Shown: positions 1-7,464 of the stretch, one piece after another
Numbering within the stretch: the first letter of the stretch is position 1
Layout: each line of letters opens with the position of its first letter
DNA from: Sphingopyxis sp.
Lineage (GTDB): Bacteria; Pseudomonadota; Alphaproteobacteria; Sphingomonadales; Sphingomonadaceae
NCBI GenBank assembly: GCA_030148985.1
Contig: JASBSJ010000028.1
Location: 1-35,194 of the forward strand
DNA length: 35,194 bases
Direction of reading: 5' to 3'
The notes under the pieces: generated by a model
What the model saw: only the letters and a program-made list of their open reading frames with translations
The model's database searches: none
Told to the model about the DNA's origin: nothing
Translations under genes and position numbers: made by a program

Positions 1-1
1 G

Positions 2-439
2 CAGGAAGAGGCGGTGAAGCGCATGTTCACCCCCGAATTCCGTAACCGCCTCGATGCGATCGTCCCCTTCGGCTATCTGCCGCCTGAAGTCGTCGCGCGC
101 GTGGTGGACAAGTTCATCCTCGAACTCGAGCTGCAACTCGCCGACCGCAACGTCCATATCCAGCTCGACGATGCGGCGCGCGAATGGCTGACCGGCAAAG
201 GTTATGACAAGCTGTACGGCGCGCGTCCGATGGGCCGGTTGATCCAGGAAAAGATCAAACAGCCGCTCGCTGAGGAACTGCTCTTTGGCAAGCTCGTCCA
301 CGGCGGCGAGGTCAAGGTGAAGATGAAGACCGGCGAGGACGCCCATGTCGGTAATCCGCTGGCGTTCGAAATCACCCCCGCCGCGCCTAAGGCGGGCAAG
401 GGAAAAGCGAAAGCCAAGCCGGCGAAGGCGACCGAATAG
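2..439 (+). CDS. clpA: ATP-dependent Clp protease ATP-binding subunit ClpA, C-terminal part (5' end outside window)
   Basis: ClpA is the AAA+ unfoldase that feeds substrates to the ClpP peptidase in the cytoplasm. Only about the last 145 residues are present, and the frame is open from base 2. What is visible is the end of the second AAA+ module and the C-terminal D2-small domain: the FRNRLDAI sensor-type segment, a VVDKFI...LELQLADRN helix, then GYDKLYGARPMGRLIQ and PLAEELLFG. These match ClpA better than ClpB (KPLANELLFG-type ending, as I recall E. coli ClpA). The protein ends in a Lys/Ala-rich tail of about 20 residues (KAGKGKAKAKPAKATE) that E. coli ClpA lacks. It converges on the acyl-CoA ligase gene, with a repeat hairpin between them. 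ClpS or ClpP cannot be seen because the upstream side is cut off. Confidence 0.93.
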   Translation, partial: QEEAVKRMFTPEFRNRLDAIVPFGYLPPEVVARVVDKFILELELQLADRNVHIQLDDAAREWLTGKGYDKLYGARPMGRLIQEKIKQPLAEELLFGKLVHGGEVKVKMKTGEDAHVGNPLAFEITPAAPKAGKGKAKAKPAKATE

Positions 440-477
440 CGCGCTGGAGCTTCCGGCATAAGCGGCAACAATATGGT

Positions 478-561
478 GTGTCCCCGCGAAGGCGGGGACC
501 CATCACCGACCCGTTCCGGATGGCGCCAACCGGAGATGGACTGCCGCCTTCGCGGGAGCAC
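478..561. repeat. Imperfect inverted repeat between convergent genes
   Basis: The left arm (478-501) reads GTCCCCGCGAAGGCGGGGAC with flanks. The right arm (537-561) is its imperfect reverse complement, carrying CCGCCTTCGCGGG. Each arm is also a small hairpin (CCCCGC-gaag-GCGGGG). The element fills the gap between the stop codons of clpA and the acyl-CoA ligase gene. It could act as a bidirectional terminator or be a REP-like dispersed repeat; the position fits both. Confidence 0.75.
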
Positions 562-590
562 AGCATTTTGTGAGTGTCAGCGCGCGCCGT

Positions 591-2255
591 TTACCCGGCC
601 TCGGCCCGCAGCGCCTTGCGGTCGAGCTTGCCGATCATCGTCTTGGGCAGCGCGTCCCGCACCTCGACCGCGATCACCCGCTCATGCTTGCCGAGCTGCG
701 GGTTGAGCCAGGCGGTGAGCGCCTCGCCCGTTACTTCGAAACCCTCCTCCAGCGTCACGAAGGCCTTGGGCGCTTCGCCGCGATAGGCGTCGGGGATGCC
801 GAGCACGATCGCTTCCTTGACCGCGGGATGCTCGTAAAGATGCGCCTCGATCACGCTCGGATAGACTTTGAAGCCGCCGACCGCGATCATGTCCTTCAGC
901 CGGTCGACGATGCGGATATAGCCGCCCTCCTCGACCACCGCGACGTCGCCGGTGCGCAGCCAGCCGTCGGCAGTGAAGCTGTCGGTGTCGGCATCGGGGC
1001 GGTTCCAGTAACCTTGCATGATCTGCGGCCCCTTCACCGCCAGTTCGCCGGGCTCGCCGTCGGCCGCATCCTTTGTCGGGTCTTCCTTGTCGAGCAGGCG
1101 GATATGCGTCGCGGGCAGCGGCTGGCCGATCGTGCCGGGACGGACCGGGCCGTTATAGGGGTTGGTCGCGACCACCCCCGAACTTTCGGTGAGGCCATAG
1201 CCCTCGACCAGCGACGCGCCGGTGGCGGCGACGAATTTTTCGCGCAGCTCGGCGGGCATCGGCGCGCCGCCGGAGATGCACACGCGCAGCGAGGAAAAAT
1301 CGGTGCGCGCCAGATCGGGATGGTCGAGCAGCGCCTGATACATCGTCGGCACGCCGGGGAGCGCGGTCGTCTTGGTGCGGTTGATTGCTGCCAGCGCCTG
1401 CTTGGCGTCGAAGCGCGGCAGCATGGTGATCGACCCGCCGTTCAGCACCGTGCGGTTGAGTACGCAGGTGTTGGCAAAAACGTGAAAGAAGGGAAGCACG
1501 CCGAGGATGCGGTCCTCCGCCTCATGGTCGGGATCGATCGCATTCACCTGCCGCGCGTTGGCGGTGAGGTTCTGATGCGTCAGCTTGGCGCCTTTCGGCG
1601 TCCCCGTTGTACCGCCGGTATATTGGATCAGCGCAACATCGGTTTCGGGATCGATCGCAACCGGTTCGGGCCGCCCGTCATTGTCGGTGAGCGCCGAGAA
1701 GCGGATTACGCGCGGATCGTCTGGCAGCGGCGCAACCTCACGGCGCTTGAACAGGCGATAGAGCAGCGATTTCGTCTTCGGCAGGCCGCCCGCGACCGAC
1801 CCGACGATCAGCCGGCCCAGGCTCGATCCGTCGAGCACCTTGAGCGCGGTCGGCAGCAGCGCCGCGGCGCTCAGCGTGAACAGCGTGTCGGTGCCCGAAT
1901 CCTCGACCTGTGCTTCGAGTTCGGCGATGGTATAGAGCGGCGAGAAATTGACCACCGTCGCGCCCGCCATGAGCGCGCCATAATAGGCGGCGACATAATG
2001 GGGGACGTTGGGCAGGAACAGGCCGACGCGGCTACCCTTGCCCAGCCCCAATATCTGCAACCCCCGCGCAACGCGCGCGGCGCCCTGCGCCACCTCGGCA
2101 TAGCTGAACTGCCGCCCCATGAAGTCGAGCATCGGCGCATCGCCCTTTCGCGCGACGCTCGCGGCGAGCATGTCGGGCAGCGACAGCGGCGCGAAGGATT
2201 GGTCCCAGTCGGTAGGGTGATGATAATCGATCGACCAGGAAAAGCGGGTGTTCAT
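591..2255 (-). CDS. Long-chain fatty-acid-CoA ligase (AMP-forming, FadD-like)
   Basis: Adenylate-forming acyl-CoA synthetase that activates a carboxylic acid, probably a fatty acid, with ATP and CoA for beta-oxidation. With the ATG at 2255 the protein is 554 residues, normal for FadD-type enzymes. Signature motifs in order: the ATP-binding P-loop YTGGTTGTPKG (about 212-222), GYGLTES (352-358), the WLRTGD/DRLKD hinge region (432-455) and the C-terminal catalytic lysine in PKTMIGKLDRK (K543). The start is chosen because AGAGG lies about 12 bases upstream; the reading frame continues upstream to 2357 without a better signal. It is divergent from the exported protein at 2393 and convergent with clpA. 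The substrate chain length cannot be read from the sequence, so no gene symbol is given. Confidence 0.9.
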   Translation of the reverse strand: MNTRFSWSIDYHHPTDWDQSFAPLSLPDMLAASVARKGDAPMLDFMGRQFSYAEVAQGAARVARGLQILGLGKGSRVGLFLPNVPHYVAAYYGALMAGATVVNFSPLYTIAELEAQVEDSGTDTLFTLSAAALLPTALKVLDGSSLGRLIVGSVAGGLPKTKSLLYRLFKRREVAPLPDDPRVIRFSALTDNDGRPEPVAIDPETDVALIQYTGGTTGTPKGAKLTHQNLTANARQVNAIDPDHEAEDRILGVLPFFHVFANTCVLNRTVLNGGSITMLPRFDAKQALAAINRTKTTALPGVPTMYQALLDHPDLARTDFSSLRVCISGGAPMPAELREKFVAATGASLVEGYGLTESSGVVATNPYNGPVRPGTIGQPLPATHIRLLDKEDPTKDAADGEPGELAVKGPQIMQGYWNRPDADTDSFTADGWLRTGDVAVVEEGGYIRIVDRLKDMIAVGGFKVYPSVIEAHLYEHPAVKEAIVLGIPDAYRGEAPKAFVTLEEGFEVTGEALTAWLNPQLGKHERVIAVEVRDALPKTMIGKLDRKALRAEAG

Positions 2256-2392
2256 GAAATTGAGGCAACCTCTCTGCTTCTGCGTTATTGACATCACTTT
2301 AAGCAACGGCGCCGTCAATCGCAATCGCGCCCCGTGCTTGCGGTATGACGGGGACACAGCTACGCCTGCAAGTGGATCGACGGGGGAAAACC

Positions 2393-2941
2393 ATGGCCTT
2401 GAAGCAAGTGCGTTTGACCATTCTGGCTGTCACGCTTTCGCCGCTGCTTCCGGGCTTGACGCCCGCCAGTGCAAAGGAACGGGGCACGTCGGAGACGCCG
2501 GTGCAGGTGCAGAAGATTTACGACTGCCGCGCAATTGTCGATCCGGCAGCGCGACTTGCCTGCTTTGACAGCCAGGTTGCCGCGCTGGAACAAGCACAAT
2601 CTGCGAACGACGTGACCTTCTTTGATCGCGCCGCGGCACAAAGGGCGCGGCGTGGATTGTTCGGTTTCACTTTGCGCGATTTGCCCTTTTTCGGCGGAGG
2701 CGACGACGATAAGGAAAAGATTAGCCGCCTGGAGACCACTATCAAGTGGGCGCGGCGCGAAGGCCATAACAAGATGCGGTTCGAGATCGAGGATGGCGCC
2801 GTCTGGATGCAAACCGACCAGACCGATCTGCCCCGCGAGCCCAAACCGGGTGAAAAGGTCGTAATTTATCCGGGCGCCGTCGGAAGCTATTTCGCCGAAA
2901 TCGGCAACATGAAGCGTATTCGCGTCCGCCGCGAACGCTGA
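2393..2941 (+). CDS. Exported hypothetical protein with paired-cysteine motif
   Basis: Not recognised as a named family. The 182-residue product starts at the ATG at 2393, preceded by a GGGGG-containing ribosome-binding region. Residues 1-28 form a Sec-type signal peptide (basic start, hydrophobic core, PASA cleavage region). Next comes a short segment with two cysteines 12 residues apart (YDCRAIVD...ARLACFD). This C-x11-C 'ARLACFD' pattern recurs in small secreted proteobacterial proteins, including, from memory, some type VI secretion accessory proteins, and probably forms a disulfide. A charged middle section (FFGGGDDDKEK) precedes a C-terminal half that looks beta-rich and ends very basic (RIRVRRER), possibly an OB- or SH3-like fold. 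It is predicted to be periplasmic. It stands between a divergent acyl-CoA ligase gene and the co-directional pabBC gene, with no functional hint from either. Confidence 0.8.
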   Translation: MALKQVRLTILAVTLSPLLPGLTPASAKERGTSETPVQVQKIYDCRAIVDPAARLACFDSQVAALEQAQSANDVTFFDRAAAQRARRGLFGFTLRDLPFFGGGDDDKEKISRLETTIKWARREGHNKMRFEIEDGAVWMQTDQTDLPREPKPGEKVVIYPGAVGSYFAEIGNMKRIRVRRER

Positions 2942-2971
2942 CGCCGCGCGGCGCACCGAACGAACGAGCCG

Positions 2972-4810
2972 ATGGTACCGGGGCACTCGACGGGCTTTGC
3001 GACGACAGCGAGCGCGCCCTTCGTCTTGCTCGACGATGCGCGTGTCGAGGGCGCAGCGCGGGCGCGGCTTTTCACAGATCCGGTGGATATCGTTGCCGCC
3101 GACAGCGCTGCCGAAATTCCGGCGCTGCTCGACCGGCTTGACGGGGCGCAGGCGCGGGGCCTCCACGCCGCGGGCTATCTGGCCTATGAGGCGGGGAAGG
3201 GGCTCGCGCCCGCATGGCGCGGCGCGGTCGACGGCGCGGCGGGGACCATGCCGCTCGGCTGGTTCGGCCTGTTTGCCGATGTGCAGCGGATCGATGCCGA
3301 CGACGTCGAACGGCTGCTCCCCGATCCGGCGTCGGCGTGGGTCGGCAGGGTGGAACCGCGGATCGCGCGCGCCGATTATGTCGCGGCGGTCGAGGCGGTG
3401 CTCGCCTTCATCCGCGCGGGCGATATCTATCAGGCGAACCTGACTTTCCGCGCCGATGTGCCGGTGGCGGGCAATCCGCTCGCCGTTTACGCGCGGCTGC
3501 GGCGGACGGCGCGCGCGGGATATGGCGGCTTTATCTGGACGGGCGAACAGGCGATCGCATCGCTGTCGCCCGAACTTTTCTTTGCGCTGCGCGATGGCGC
3601 AGTGATTGCGCGGCCGATGAAGGGGACCGCAGCGCGGCGGGTCGATCCCAACGCCGATGCGGCGGCGGCGCGCGAACTCGCCGAAGATCCGAAGCAGCGC
3701 GCCGAAAATCTGATGATCGTCGACCTGATCCGCAACGACCTGTCGCGCGTCGCCGAGCCGGGATCGGTCGCCGTCCCCGACCTCTTCCGCGTCGAAAGCT
3801 TCCCGACGATCCACCAGCTCGTATCCGACGTCGGCGCGCGCCTGCCCGCGGGAACGGGCGCCGTCGACGTGTTGCGCGCCGCCTTTCCCTGCGGGTCGAT
3901 CACCGGCGCGCCCAAGGTGCGCGCGATGGAAATCATCGACGCGCTGGAGCGCGAACCGCGCGGGCTTTATACGGGGTCGATCGGTTTCATCGAGGCCGAC
4001 GGCGACGCCGCGTTCAACGTCGCGATCCGCACCCTCGTCTTTCCCCCGGTCGCCGCGCAAGGCGGGTTGCAGGACGCGCCGTCATGCGCCACGCTGGGAT
4101 TGGGATCGGGAATCGTTGCCGACAGCGTGCCGGGCGAGGAATGGCGCGAATGTCTGGCCAAGGGGGAATTTGTGGGCGCAGCGGGCGAGAGCTTCGACCT
4201 GATTGAAACGATGTTATTCGACCCCGTCGAGGGGGTTCAGCGCCTCGAGGGGCATCTGGGGCGGATGAAGGCGAGCGCCGCGGCACTCGGCTTTACCTTC
4301 GATCGGCACGCCGCGCGCAACAGCCTGCAATCGGCGACCTTTCGCCTGCGCAGCGCGGCGCGCGTGCGGATGCGGCTTGCGCCGTCGGGGGCGCTCGCGG
4401 TCGAGGTATCGCCGCTGCCGCGGCTGGCCGAACTGCCGGTGCCGGTCGCGGTCTGCCCCGCGCCGATGCGCCCGGATGATTTTCGCGCCCTGCACAAGAC
4501 CAGCCTGCGCGCACCCTATGACAAGGCGCGGCAGGACAGCGGCGCCGCCGAAGTCGTGTTCGTCGACGAACCGGGCTTTGTGACCGAGGGGAGCTGGAGC
4601 AACATCTTCGTCGAGCGCGACGGCGTGCTGCTCACCCCGCCGCTCGCGCTCGGACTGCTCGCCGGCGTGCTGCGCGGCGAATTGATCGACAAGGGGCGCG
4701 CGGTCGAATCGCATCTGCGGCTCGCCGATCTCGCGCACGGCTTTTTCATCGGCAACAGCCTGCGCGGGTTGGTGCCTGCGCGGCTCGCCGATCCAACATT
4801 AAACCCCTAA
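2972..4810 (+). CDS. pabB: Fused aminodeoxychorismate synthase component I / 4-amino-4-deoxychorismate lyase (PabB-PabC)
   Basis: A two-domain folate-pathway enzyme of 612 residues. The N-terminal two thirds is a chorismate-binding domain: GDIYQANLTF (about 150), PMKGT with K217 (the Lys that marks PabB rather than the AGT of anthranilate synthase), the DLIRNDLSR helix, and CGSITGAPK near 310-320. It converts chorismate to 4-amino-4-deoxychorismate using ammonia from PabA. From about residue 400 a class IV PLP-dependent aminotransferase fold follows (FDLIETM, the HKTSLR motif with PLP lysine K509, EGSWSNIFV, GLLAGVLR), which is the lyase step releasing p-aminobenzoate. The fusion therefore carries both pABA-forming steps in one chain. 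The glutamine amidotransferase PabA is not in the window. The start at 2972 has only a weak Shine-Dalgarno sequence. The gap to the preceding gene is 30 bases, so they may be co-transcribed. Confidence 0.92.
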   Translation: MVPGHSTGFATTASAPFVLLDDARVEGAARARLFTDPVDIVAADSAAEIPALLDRLDGAQARGLHAAGYLAYEAGKGLAPAWRGAVDGAAGTMPLGWFGLFADVQRIDADDVERLLPDPASAWVGRVEPRIARADYVAAVEAVLAFIRAGDIYQANLTFRADVPVAGNPLAVYARLRRTARAGYGGFIWTGEQAIASLSPELFFALRDGAVIARPMKGTAARRVDPNADAAAARELAEDPKQRAENLMIVDLIRNDLSRVAEPGSVAVPDLFRVESFPTIHQLVSDVGARLPAGTGAVDVLRAAFPCGSITGAPKVRAMEIIDALEREPRGLYTGSIGFIEADGDAAFNVAIRTLVFPPVAAQGGLQDAPSCATLGLGSGIVADSVPGEEWRECLAKGEFVGAAGESFDLIETMLFDPVEGVQRLEGHLGRMKASAAALGFTFDRHAARNSLQSATFRLRSAARVRMRLAPSGALAVEVSPLPRLAELPVPVAVCPAPMRPDDFRALHKTSLRAPYDKARQDSGAAEVVFVDEPGFVTEGSWSNIFVERDGVLLTPPLALGLLAGVLRGELIDKGRAVESHLRLADLAHGFFIGNSLRGLVPARLADPTLNP

Positions 4811-4937
4811 GCCCCTCCCCTTCAGGGGAGGGCAGCGAAACTTGGCAGTTTGCTGCCTAGTTGCAGCGGGTGGGGCCCATCGGCCTTGCGCAAGGCCGAT
4901 GGGCCCCACCCCAACCCCTCCCCTGAAGGGGAGGGGC
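4811..4937. repeat. Nested palindromic repeat element with a perfect 44-base palindrome
   Basis: The outer arms at 4811-4832 and 4915-4937 (CCCCTCCCCTTCAGGGGAGG and its reverse complement) enclose a perfect 44-base palindrome at 4868-4911, centred on TTGCGCAA. Each outer arm is itself a hairpin. The left half also contains a GCAGCGAAACTTGGCAG / CTGCCTAGTTGC segment that reappears in diverged form in the element at 10299. It begins immediately after the pabBC stop and probably also works as a terminator. No open reading frame is supported inside it. Confidence 0.9.
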
Positions 4938-5054
4938 TCTATTGCACGCTGCATAGGAAATTATCGCGCCGCCGCCTTGCGATTTGCGGGCGGAGGCTTT
5001 AGGCGCGGCCGCGCGCAATTTCCTGTCCATCCGCTCGCGAAGGAACGCCTCTCC

Positions 5055-6266
5055 ATGTCGCTGAAGCCGCATATCTCCGCCGCCCTCGGGCGCATCCAGC
5101 CCTCCGCCACGCTCGCGATGACCGCGCGCGTTACCAAGCTGAAGGCCGAAGGCGTCGATGTCATCGGCCTGTCGGCGGGCGAACCCGATTTCGACACCCC
5201 CGATTTCGTCAAGGAAGCGGCGATCGAGGCGATCCGCGCCGGGCAGACCAAATATACGCTCGTCGATGGCACCGTCGCGCTCAAGGAAGCGATCCGCGGC
5301 AAGTTCCGCCGCGACAACGACCTCGACTACGGCCTCGACCAGATCACGGTCAATGTCGGCGGCAAGCACACGCTGTTCAACGCGCTCGTCGCGACGGTCG
5401 ATCCAGGCGACGAGGTTATCATCCCGGCGCCCTATTGGGTGAGCTACCCCGACATCGTCGCCTTTGCGGGCGGAACCCCGGTCGTCATCGCAGCCTCGGC
5501 GGCGCAGCATTACAAGATCACGCCGGAACAGCTCGACGCGGCGATCACGCCCAGGACGCGCTGGGTGATTTTCAACTCGCCGTCGAACCCGTCGGGTGCC
5601 GCCTATTCGCCGGAGGAACTCGATGCGATCGGCGAAGTCATCCGCCGCCACCCGCACGTGATGGTGATGACCGACGATATGTACGAACATGTCTGGTACG
5701 CCGACTTCGCCTTTTCGACGCTCGCGCAGCGCTGCCCCGACCTGGTCGACCGCATCCTCACCGTGAACGGCTGTTCGAAAGCCTATGCGATGACCGGCTG
5801 GCGCATCGGCTATGCGGGCGGCCCGGCGTGGCTGATCAAGGCGATGGGCAAGCTCCAGTCGCAGTCGACCTCGAACCCCTGCTCGATCGCGCAGGCCGCC
5901 GCCGCCGCCGCGCTCGGCGGGCCGCAGCAGTTCCTCGACGACCGCAACGCCGCGTTCCGCAAGCGCCGCGATATGGTCGTCGCGATGCTCAACGACGCGC
6001 CGGGGCTCAACTGCCCGGTCCCCGACGGCGCCTTTTACGTCTATCCCGACGCATCGGGCTGCATGGGCAAGAAAACGCCATCGGGTCATGTCATCGACAG
6101 CGACGAAGCGCTGATCGACTATTTCCTCGATTCGGCGCGCGTCGCCGCGGTGCATGGCGCCGCCTTCGGCCTGTCGCCGGCGTTCCGCGTTTCCTATGCG
6201 ACTTCGGAGGCGGTGCTGAAGGAAGCTTGCGTGCGCATCCAGCAGGCGTGCGCGGCGCTCAGCTGA
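5055..6266 (+). CDS. Aspartate aminotransferase-type class I PLP aminotransferase
   Basis: Fold-type I aminotransferase of 403 residues, probably exchanging the amino group between aspartate and 2-oxoglutarate in the cytoplasm. Subgroup I-gamma features are visible: LSAGEPDFDTP near the N-terminus, YTLVDGT, PYWVSYPD, FNSPSNPSGA with the cofactor Asn, DDMYEH, and the PLP lysine K242 in GCSKAYAMTGWRIGY. The final FRVSYATS holds the substrate-carboxylate arginine. The ATG at 5055 is chosen over the longer open frame because AAGGA lies about 11 bases upstream and the protein then begins like its relatives (MSLKPH...). The longer frame runs through the palindromic repeat. A strong hairpin follows the gene. 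Other I-gamma enzymes act on tyrosine, prephenate or methionine, so the exact substrate is an inference. Confidence 0.9.
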   Translation: MSLKPHISAALGRIQPSATLAMTARVTKLKAEGVDVIGLSAGEPDFDTPDFVKEAAIEAIRAGQTKYTLVDGTVALKEAIRGKFRRDNDLDYGLDQITVNVGGKHTLFNALVATVDPGDEVIIPAPYWVSYPDIVAFAGGTPVVIAASAAQHYKITPEQLDAAITPRTRWVIFNSPSNPSGAAYSPEELDAIGEVIRRHPHVMVMTDDMYEHVWYADFAFSTLAQRCPDLVDRILTVNGCSKAYAMTGWRIGYAGGPAWLIKAMGKLQSQSTSNPCSIAQAAAAAALGGPQQFLDDRNAAFRKRRDMVVAMLNDAPGLNCPVPDGAFYVYPDASGCMGKKTPSGHVIDSDEALIDYFLDSARVAAVHGAAFGLSPAFRVSYATSEAVLKEACVRIQQACAALS

Positions 6267-6285
6267 CGCCTTTCCTCTCTCAATG

Positions 6286-6311
6286 GTCATCCCGGCCTTC
6301 GCCGGGATGAC
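6286..6311 (+). terminator. Perfect hairpin after the aminotransferase gene
   Basis: An 11-base stem (GTCATCCCGGC / GCCGGGATGAC) with a CTTC loop lies 19 bases after the stop codon and is followed by GAAAAATG rather than a T tract. It fits a terminator, but the GTCATCCCGG core also occurs in the repeat at 28769, so it is equally a dispersed repeat unit. Confidence 0.6.
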
Positions 6312-6335
6312 GAAAAATGCGCGCGATATTTTTAT

Positions 6336-6345
6336 ACCGATCGGT
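6336..6345. promoter_or_regulatory. Possible operator palindrome ACCGATCGGT
   Basis: A perfect 10-base palindrome in an unusually AT-rich stretch (TTTTTATACCGATCGGTCTTG), about 190 bases upstream of the small ORF at 6530. Its form resembles TetR-family operators, but no regulator gene is nearby and 10 bases can occur by chance. Confidence 0.25.
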
Positions 6346-6529
6346 CTTGAAATCGCCGCGACGGCTTCTATTTGGACCTGAACGACGGTTAAGCGCCCGG
6401 TTCACCGGATAGTAAGCCATTCTGCCTAGAGTGACCGCTATCACTGAACGGATGGCAGGGGCGCGTCATATCGTTGGTGTAACCAGGGCGGCCGCGGCCG
6501 CGAAACAGATAATATGACACGAGGCCCCT

Positions 6530-6637
6530 ATGCTCTCCTTTCTTCGTTCGGACTGGTTCCTGACCATGCTCGCCGGCTTTGCGATCGGCGCGACCTATAT
6601 CGTGCTGAACCAGCCGGCGGTGCCGATTCCGGCCTGA
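6530..6637 (+). CDS. 35-residue single-pass membrane peptide (small ORF)
   Basis: A short frame begins ATG at 6530, with GAGG about 5 bases upstream, and encodes 35 residues: MLSFLRSDWF, a hydrophobic segment (LTMLAGFAIGATYIVL) and a short polar tail NQPAVPIPA. One transmembrane helix with a charged N-terminal head is predicted. Its TGA (6635-6637) overlaps the ATG of the exported MsrA gene by one base (TGATG), the usual layout for translational coupling. The coding-like composition, good Shine-Dalgarno site and overlap argue that it is translated. I do not know a function. It could be a membrane anchor or regulator for MsrA, or a leader whose translation sets MsrA levels. Confidence 0.6.
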   Translation: MLSFLRSDWFLTMLAGFAIGATYIVLNQPAVPIPA

Positions 6638-7323
6638 TGCACGGGCGCGGCCGCCCGATGCTGCGCGCGCTGACGGCGCTCGTCGCGGGCGCGCTACTCG
6701 CGCAATGCGCGCCGGCGCAGGCCGAAAGCGTCGTCAAGCTGCCCGCGGCGCTCACCGACCCTGCCGTGCCCGCGAAGCGCGCAACCGCGGTGCTCGCGGG
6801 CGGATGTTTCTGGGGCGTCGAGGGCGTCTTTTCGCATGTGAAGGGCGTGATCTCGGTCGAATCGGGCTATCATGGCGGCAGCGCCGCGACCGCGCGATAC
6901 GAGCTGACGCACGACGGAAAATCGGGTCATGCCGAGGCGGTGCGCATTGTTTATGACCCCACGCAGGTCAGCTATGGCACCCTCCTACGCATCCTGTTTT
7001 CGGTGGTCGCCGATCCGACGCTGAAGGACCGGCAGGGCCCCGACGTCGGGTCGCAATATCGCGCCGCGATCGTCCCGCTCGACGCGGCGCAGCGCCAGGT
7101 CGCGACCGCCTATCTGGCCCAGATCGGCCGCGGCGGATATTTTGCTAAGCCGCTCGTCGTGCCGATCGAACGCTACAAGCGCTTCTATCCCGCCGAGGCG
7201 AACCATCAGGATTTCATGCGCCGCAACCCGCGCAACCCCTATATCCTGCGCTGGGATGCGCCCAAGCTGGCCGCGCTCAAGCGGCTGTTTCCCGCCATGG
7301 TGCGCGCGACTCCGGCCCCCTGA
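6637..7323 (+). CDS. msrA: Exported peptide-methionine (S)-S-oxide reductase MsrA
   Basis: MsrA reduces methionine-S-sulfoxide in oxidised proteins. The 228-residue product has the catalytic GGCFWGVEGVF motif (C57), the substrate segment GYHGGSA, HAEAVRI, VADPTLKDRQGPDVGSQYR and NHQDF, all typical of the family. Before the domain there is a signal peptide (basic MHGRGRPMLR, hydrophobic ALTALVAGALL, cleavage near AQA-E), so the enzyme should act in the periplasm. Apart from Cys24 in the signal peptide, C57 is the only cysteine. The usual C-terminal resolving cysteines are missing, so regeneration must use a thioredoxin-like partner or small thiol directly. The ATG at 6637 overlaps the preceding small ORF; the alternative ATG at 6658 would give a shorter signal peptide. 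Confidence 0.92.
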   Translation: MHGRGRPMLRALTALVAGALLAQCAPAQAESVVKLPAALTDPAVPAKRATAVLAGGCFWGVEGVFSHVKGVISVESGYHGGSAATARYELTHDGKSGHAEAVRIVYDPTQVSYGTLLRILFSVVADPTLKDRQGPDVGSQYRAAIVPLDAAQRQVATAYLAQIGRGGYFAKPLVVPIERYKRFYPAEANHQDFMRRNPRNPYILRWDAPKLAALKRLFPAMVRATPAP

Positions 7324-7464
7324 CCGCGGTTTCCAGCGCGGGTTCCGCAACTGGTCGCGGCGAAAGAATCGTTCATCGCAAATCGCTGGTCCGGCCAAGG
7401 TCGCTGCGCAACCACCGATCGAACCGGTGGGGCGGGTCATATAAGTCGCAAGTGCGGGGTTCGA

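Noticed and set aside
2360..4060. A 566-codon minus-strand open frame opposite the pabBC gene
   Set aside because: Antisense shadow with Arg/Asp-rich translation; the plus strand encodes a well-matched enzyme.
4811..4937. CRISPR-like or tandem repeat array
   Set aside because: The arms are inverted, not direct, and there are no regularly spaced repeats or spacers here or in the other repeat-rich gaps.
4842..5054. N-terminal extension of the aminotransferase from the longer open frame
   Set aside because: It would translate the palindromic repeat, and the family start at 5055 has its own Shine-Dalgarno sequence.
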